NCBI GenBank assembly: GCA_036000545.1
Contig: DASYVD010000098.1
Location: 1 to 64,000 of the forward strand
Source: DASYVD01 sp036000545
GTDB taxonomy: Bacteria; Actinomycetota; UBA4738; CALAEC01
Direction: 5' to 3'
DNA: 64,000 bases
Of this stretch, positions 61,196-64,000 are shown piece after piece. Under the pieces are notes generated by a model. That model had not been told where the DNA came from. It did no database searches and worked only from the letters and a program-made list of their open reading frames with translations. The translations under genes were made by a program, and so were the position numbers. Position 1 is the first letter of the stretch. Each line of letters opens with the position of its first letter.

Positions 61196-62169
61196 CAGAA
61201 CGAGAGCACCTTCTCCAGAGCGATCAGGATGCGGTCCACGCTGGGCAAGTAGTGCTCCTCCACCTTGGCCGGCGGATAGGGGATGTCGTACCCAGTCACC
61301 CGGAGCACCGGGGCCTCCAGGTACTCGAAGGCATCCTCCACGATCCGAGCCACAACCTCGGCCCCGAACCCGGCGGTCATGGGTGCCTCGTGGACGACGA
61401 CGATCCGGCCGGTCTTCCGCGCCGCGTTGGCCAGACCCTCGATGTCGAGGGGCACCAGCGTGCGGAGGTCCAAGACCTCGACCTCCACCCCGTCCTCCGC
61501 TGCGGCGTTGGCGGCCTGGAGACACCTAGCCACCATCCCTCCCCATGCGACCAGGGTGGCGTGGCTTCCTTCCCGCACGGTCCGGGCCCTCCCGAATGGG
61601 AGGCCGTCGGGGGATAGCTCGCCCGACTCCTTGGACCAGTACCGGCTCTTTGGCTCGAGGAAGATCACCGGGTCGGGGTCCCTGATGGACCTGACCAGCA
61701 GGTTGAACGCGTCCAGGGGAGTGGAGGGGATGGCCACCTTGAGGCCGGACGTGTGGACGTAATAGGCCTCGGGGCTCTCGGAGTGGTGCTCCGCGGCTCC
61801 GATGCCTCCACCGCAGGGGATCCGGATCACCACGGGCACGTCCACGGCCCCCACGGAGCGGAAGCGGTACTTCGCGACGTGCGAGATGACCTGGTCGAGC
61901 GCGGGATAGGAGAACGCGTCGAACTGCATCTCTGCCACAGGACGCCAGCCCGCCATGGCCAACCCAAGGGACACTCCCGCGATGGCCGACTCGGCCAGGG
62001 GCGTGTCGAAGACCCGCGCCTCGCCGAACTCCGCCTGGATCCGGTCGGTTATCCGGAACACTCCGCCCAGCTTCCCCACGTCCTCGCCGAGGACGAGCAC
62101 GCGGTCGTCCTCCCCCATGGCGAACCGGAGAGCTTCGTTGAGCGCCTGGACCATGGTGACCTCAGGCAC
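61195..62169 (-). CDS. 2-oxo acid dehydrogenase E1 beta subunit
   Basis: 324 residues: TMVQALNEALRFAMGEDDRV, VLGEDVGKLGGVFRIT, DTPLAESAIAGVSLGLAMAG, RIPCGGGIGAAEHHSESPEA, LDLRTLVPLDIEGLANAARK and VTGYDIPYPPAKVEEHYLPS. Forms the heterotetrameric thiamine diphosphate-dependent E1 with the upstream alpha subunit. It overlaps alpha by 8 bases. Confidence 0.95.
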   Translation of the reverse strand: MPEVTMVQALNEALRFAMGEDDRVLVLGEDVGKLGGVFRITDRIQAEFGEARVFDTPLAESAIAGVSLGLAMAGWRPVAEMQFDAFSYPALDQVISHVAKYRFRSVGAVDVPVVIRIPCGGGIGAAEHHSESPEAYYVHTSGLKVAIPSTPLDAFNLLVRSIRDPDPVIFLEPKSRYWSKESGELSPDGLPFGRARTVREGSHATLVAWGGMVARCLQAANAAAEDGVEVEVLDLRTLVPLDIEGLANAARKTGRIVVVHEAPMTAGFGAEVVARIVEDAFEYLEAPVLRVTGYDIPYPPAKVEEHYLPSVDRILIALEKVLSF

Positions 62170-63247
62170 CCTCGCCCTCCTCCGTGGTCAGCCGGACGAC
62201 TTCCTCGCGCTGACGGGCCAAGAAGTCCGGCATCTCGCTGAACGTGTGGTCGAAGAAACCCTCCAGGGGTCGCGGCTGGGCGCCCTGGATGCCGGCCCGG
62301 ACCTTCGCCGCCTCGGCCCCGGCATCGGCTTCGGCCCGGTTCAGGAAGCCCGGGTCGAGCAGGCCCTCGGATTCGAGGAGCCTGCGGAACCGCTCCAACG
62401 GATCGAACGCCTGCCAGGAGTCGACGTCCTCCCGAGACCGGTACCGGCTGGCGTCGTCGGCCGTCGAGTGGGGGCCCATCCGGTAGGTCACCGCCTCGAT
62501 GAGGGTGGGCACCCGCTCCTCCCGGGCCCGAGCCACCGCCTCGCGCGAGACCTTGTACACGGCCAGAACGTCGTTCCCATCCACTCGCACTCCGGGGAAC
62601 CCGTACGCCTCCGCCTTCTTCCAGATCGGCGCGGCGGTCTGCTTCTGGACCGGAACCGAGATGGCCCACTGGTTGTTCTGGCAGAAGAACACCACGGGGC
62701 AGCGGAGCACCCCGGCGAAGTTGCAGCCTTCGTGGAAGTCGCCCTGCGAGGTGGCGCCATCGCCGAAGTAGACGACGGCGCAAGCGTTCTTCCCGTCGAG
62801 GCGAGCCCCGAGGGCCCATCCGACCGCGTGCAACACCTGACTCGACACGGGCACCGAGATCTCCGCGAAGTGGGACCCCAGAGGATCGGCGATCCCTCCG
62901 TGGCGGGTCCCCCGGTGGAAGTGCATGTACTCCACGAGGTCGATACCCCGGACCACCGCCACGCCCACCTCCCGGTAAGAGGGGAAGACGAAGTCCTCCT
63001 CGCCGAGGGCGTAGGCGCTACCGATCTGCGCCGCTTCCTGGCCGAGCACGGGCGGGTACACGGCCAGCTCGCCTTGGCGCTGGAGGGCGGTGGCCTCGAG
63101 ATCGACCGCTCGGGTGACAAGCATGGCCCGATACATCGCCCGGAGGTCCTCATCCCCCAAATCCAGCGCCTGACGGGCCTGCGGGTCAACGACGGTACCG
63201 TCCGGGGCGAGGATCTGGAGGGCGTCGTCAGGTTTGGTCCGGATCAT
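62162..63247 (-). CDS. 2-oxo acid dehydrogenase E1 alpha subunit
   Basis: 361 residues from ATG 63247. GQEAAQIGSAYALGEEDFVF, the thiamine diphosphate motif VVYFGDGATSQGDFHEGCNF with CQNNQWAIS, and the phosphorylation-loop-like YRMGPHSTADDASRYRSRED. GHSTADD with this E1alpha/beta split resembles branched-chain (BkdA) or actinobacterial pyruvate enzymes; I cannot choose. First gene of the alpha-beta-E2 operon. Confidence 0.95.
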   Translation of the reverse strand: MIRTKPDDALQILAPDGTVVDPQARQALDLGDEDLRAMYRAMLVTRAVDLEATALQRQGELAVYPPVLGQEAAQIGSAYALGEEDFVFPSYREVGVAVVRGIDLVEYMHFHRGTRHGGIADPLGSHFAEISVPVSSQVLHAVGWALGARLDGKNACAVVYFGDGATSQGDFHEGCNFAGVLRCPVVFFCQNNQWAISVPVQKQTAAPIWKKAEAYGFPGVRVDGNDVLAVYKVSREAVARAREERVPTLIEAVTYRMGPHSTADDASRYRSREDVDSWQAFDPLERFRRLLESEGLLDPGFLNRAEADAGAEAAKVRAGIQGAQPRPLEGFFDHTFSEMPDFLARQREEVVRLTTEEGEGA

Positions 63248-63364
63248 GGCTTGTTTCCGTGGCCGATGAGAGGCGCGCACAGCATACCCCAACAACGGCG
63301 CTCTTCAGGGGTCCCAAAGCAAACCAGGCAATCCCGGCGTTTCGCATGTGTTGGTTGGGGAAGG

Positions 63365-63383
63365 AGTTGAGAGGGGGTCAACT
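63365..63383. promoter_or_regulatory. inverted repeat upstream of the secreted repeat protein
   Basis: AGTTGA (63365-63370) and TCAACT (63378-63383) are perfect complements around a 7-base purine-rich spacer. Could be an operator for either divergent gene, or a stem. No regulator is assigned. Confidence 0.3.
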
Positions 63384-63499
63384 GAGGTAGGAAGGAAGAC
63401 CGAAGGAGATTGACCGTGGACGGATGCCCGATAAACGCGAATCAAAGGCCCCAGACTGACCAATCGGACAAGCGAGAACATCGGGAAGGAGGCAACGCC

Positions 63500-64000
63500 A
63501 TGCGCCGACTACTTGCGGTAGCGGCTGTCCTGGGCCTCGTGGGGCTGTTCGCGCTTCCCGCGGTCGCCCATCACAAACCGGACCATGCGGGGGGGAACGC
63601 ATCCGCGTCCGGGGCGGGCGGGAGCGACCACGACGGAGACGCGGACTCGAGCTCGGCGACGGCTATGGAGGACTCGCACTCGCCTGATTCGAACCCGGAT
63701 ACCGACAATGCCCACCCGTCCGGGAACGACAGGAGCGGCGAGTCCGGCGGTTCAGGGAACCAGGGCAACAGCGAGTCGGACCCGGACGCAATGGAGAACG
63801 GCGGAATCGATAAGTCCGGCGGGTCCGCGACCGCAGGCGGAGACCTGGACGACCAGGACGGCAACAACGGCTGCGGGAACGACGACGACTTCGAGGACGA
63901 CAACAACGGCAACTGCCGCCGTCAGGGCGAGCAGCCTCCGACACCGCCGCCCGGTGGTGGCGAGCAGCCTCCGCCCCCCGGTGGCGGCGGTCCCGGTGGC
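63500..64000 (+). CDS. secreted low-complexity protein (3' end beyond window)
   Basis: Runs off the right edge; 167 residues visible. AGGAGG ribosome site before the ATG. Signal peptide MRRLLAVAAVLGLVGLFALP then AVAHHKPDH; afterwards a Ser/Asp/Gly/Asn-rich region, an acidic stretch with two cysteines (NNGCGNDDDFEDDNNGNC), and PPTPPPGGGEQPPPPGGGG-like Pro/Gly repeats at the cut. No family recognised. Its 5' region (63248-63499, no gene seen) is shared with the E1 alpha gene. Confidence 0.65.
   Translation, partial: MRRLLAVAAVLGLVGLFALPAVAHHKPDHAGGNASASGAGGSDHDGDADSSSATAMEDSHSPDSNPDTDNAHPSGNDRSGESGGSGNQGNSESDPDAMENGGIDKSGGSATAGGDLDDQDGNNGCGNDDDFEDDNNGNCRRQGEQPPTPPPGGGEQPPPPGGGGPGG

Noticed and set aside
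63248..63499. Cyclic-di-GMP or other riboswitch before the secreted repeat protein
   Set aside because: Some short matches to riboswitch-like strings were seen but the conserved core could not be aligned; only a simple inverted repeat is supported.

Overview
The window is about 64 kb of gene-dense, high-GC bacterial chromosome. GTG and TTG starts are common, 4-base stop/start overlaps are frequent, and I see no insertion sequence, phage gene or CRISPR array. Several features point to Actinomycetota: a DnaK operon that carries hspR and clpB, F420-type luciferase-like oxidoreductases, a bifunctional Dcd, an EtfD-type membrane oxidoreductase, a DUF4244-type pilin, DUF5318, and the order DUF5318 - PBP1 - glycosyltransferase - rpsF-ssb-rpsR-rplI-dnaB known from mycobacteria (Rv0049-Rv0058). 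It does not look like a close relative of mycobacteria; a deep-branching or uncultured actinobacterial lineage is my inference.

Layout. 1-3809: Tad/Flp pilus module (TadA ATPase cut by the window start, TadB, TadC, pilin, two TadE-like minor pilins). 3838-7180, minus: two luciferase-like oxidoreductases, an HtrA-like protease and a conserved protein in one run. 7303-16028: DUF5318, two divergent complex-I-like membrane proteins, a class A penicillin-binding protein, a NarL-type regulator and two GT-C glycosyltransferases (cell-envelope block). 16092-19027: ECF sigma factor with a membrane anti-sigma/beta-propeller protein and a divergent AMIN-like lipoprotein. 19172-25354: panB, a hydrolase, rpsF-ssb-rpsR-rplI, dnaB and nth. 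25403-29837: secreted low-complexity proteins, tRNA-Gly(CCC), dcd and etfD. 29863-36819: terminator, promoter with a HAIR-like operator, then dnaK-grpE-dnaJ-hspR-clpB. 36886-45530: mixed housekeeping (YciI-like, LemA pair, MFS, MBL-fold, IolC/DUF2090-like, dodecin, a large cyclase/ATPase regulator). 45596-57034: purine biosynthesis (purA-D-E-B-C-S-Q-L, then purF-M) interrupted by one DoxX-like gene on the other strand, followed by a coupled histidine kinase. 58647-63247, minus: SH3-like protein, BtuF-like binding protein and 2-oxo acid dehydrogenase E2/E1beta/E1alpha. A secreted repeat-rich protein runs off the right edge.

The most unusual items are a two-gene complex-I-like membrane pair with no soluble partner subunits (7721-10349), a recurring leaderless promoter geometry (TANNNT, then 6-7 bases, then GTG) in front of many genes, apparent CTG starts, a probable S6:S18 leader RNA, a diverged HspR operator over the dnaK -35 box, an SSB lacking the usual acidic tip, and an anti-sigma protein fused to PD40 and FG-GAP-like repeats. 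Nothing here was tested by database search; functional calls rest on motifs and gene context read from the sequence.
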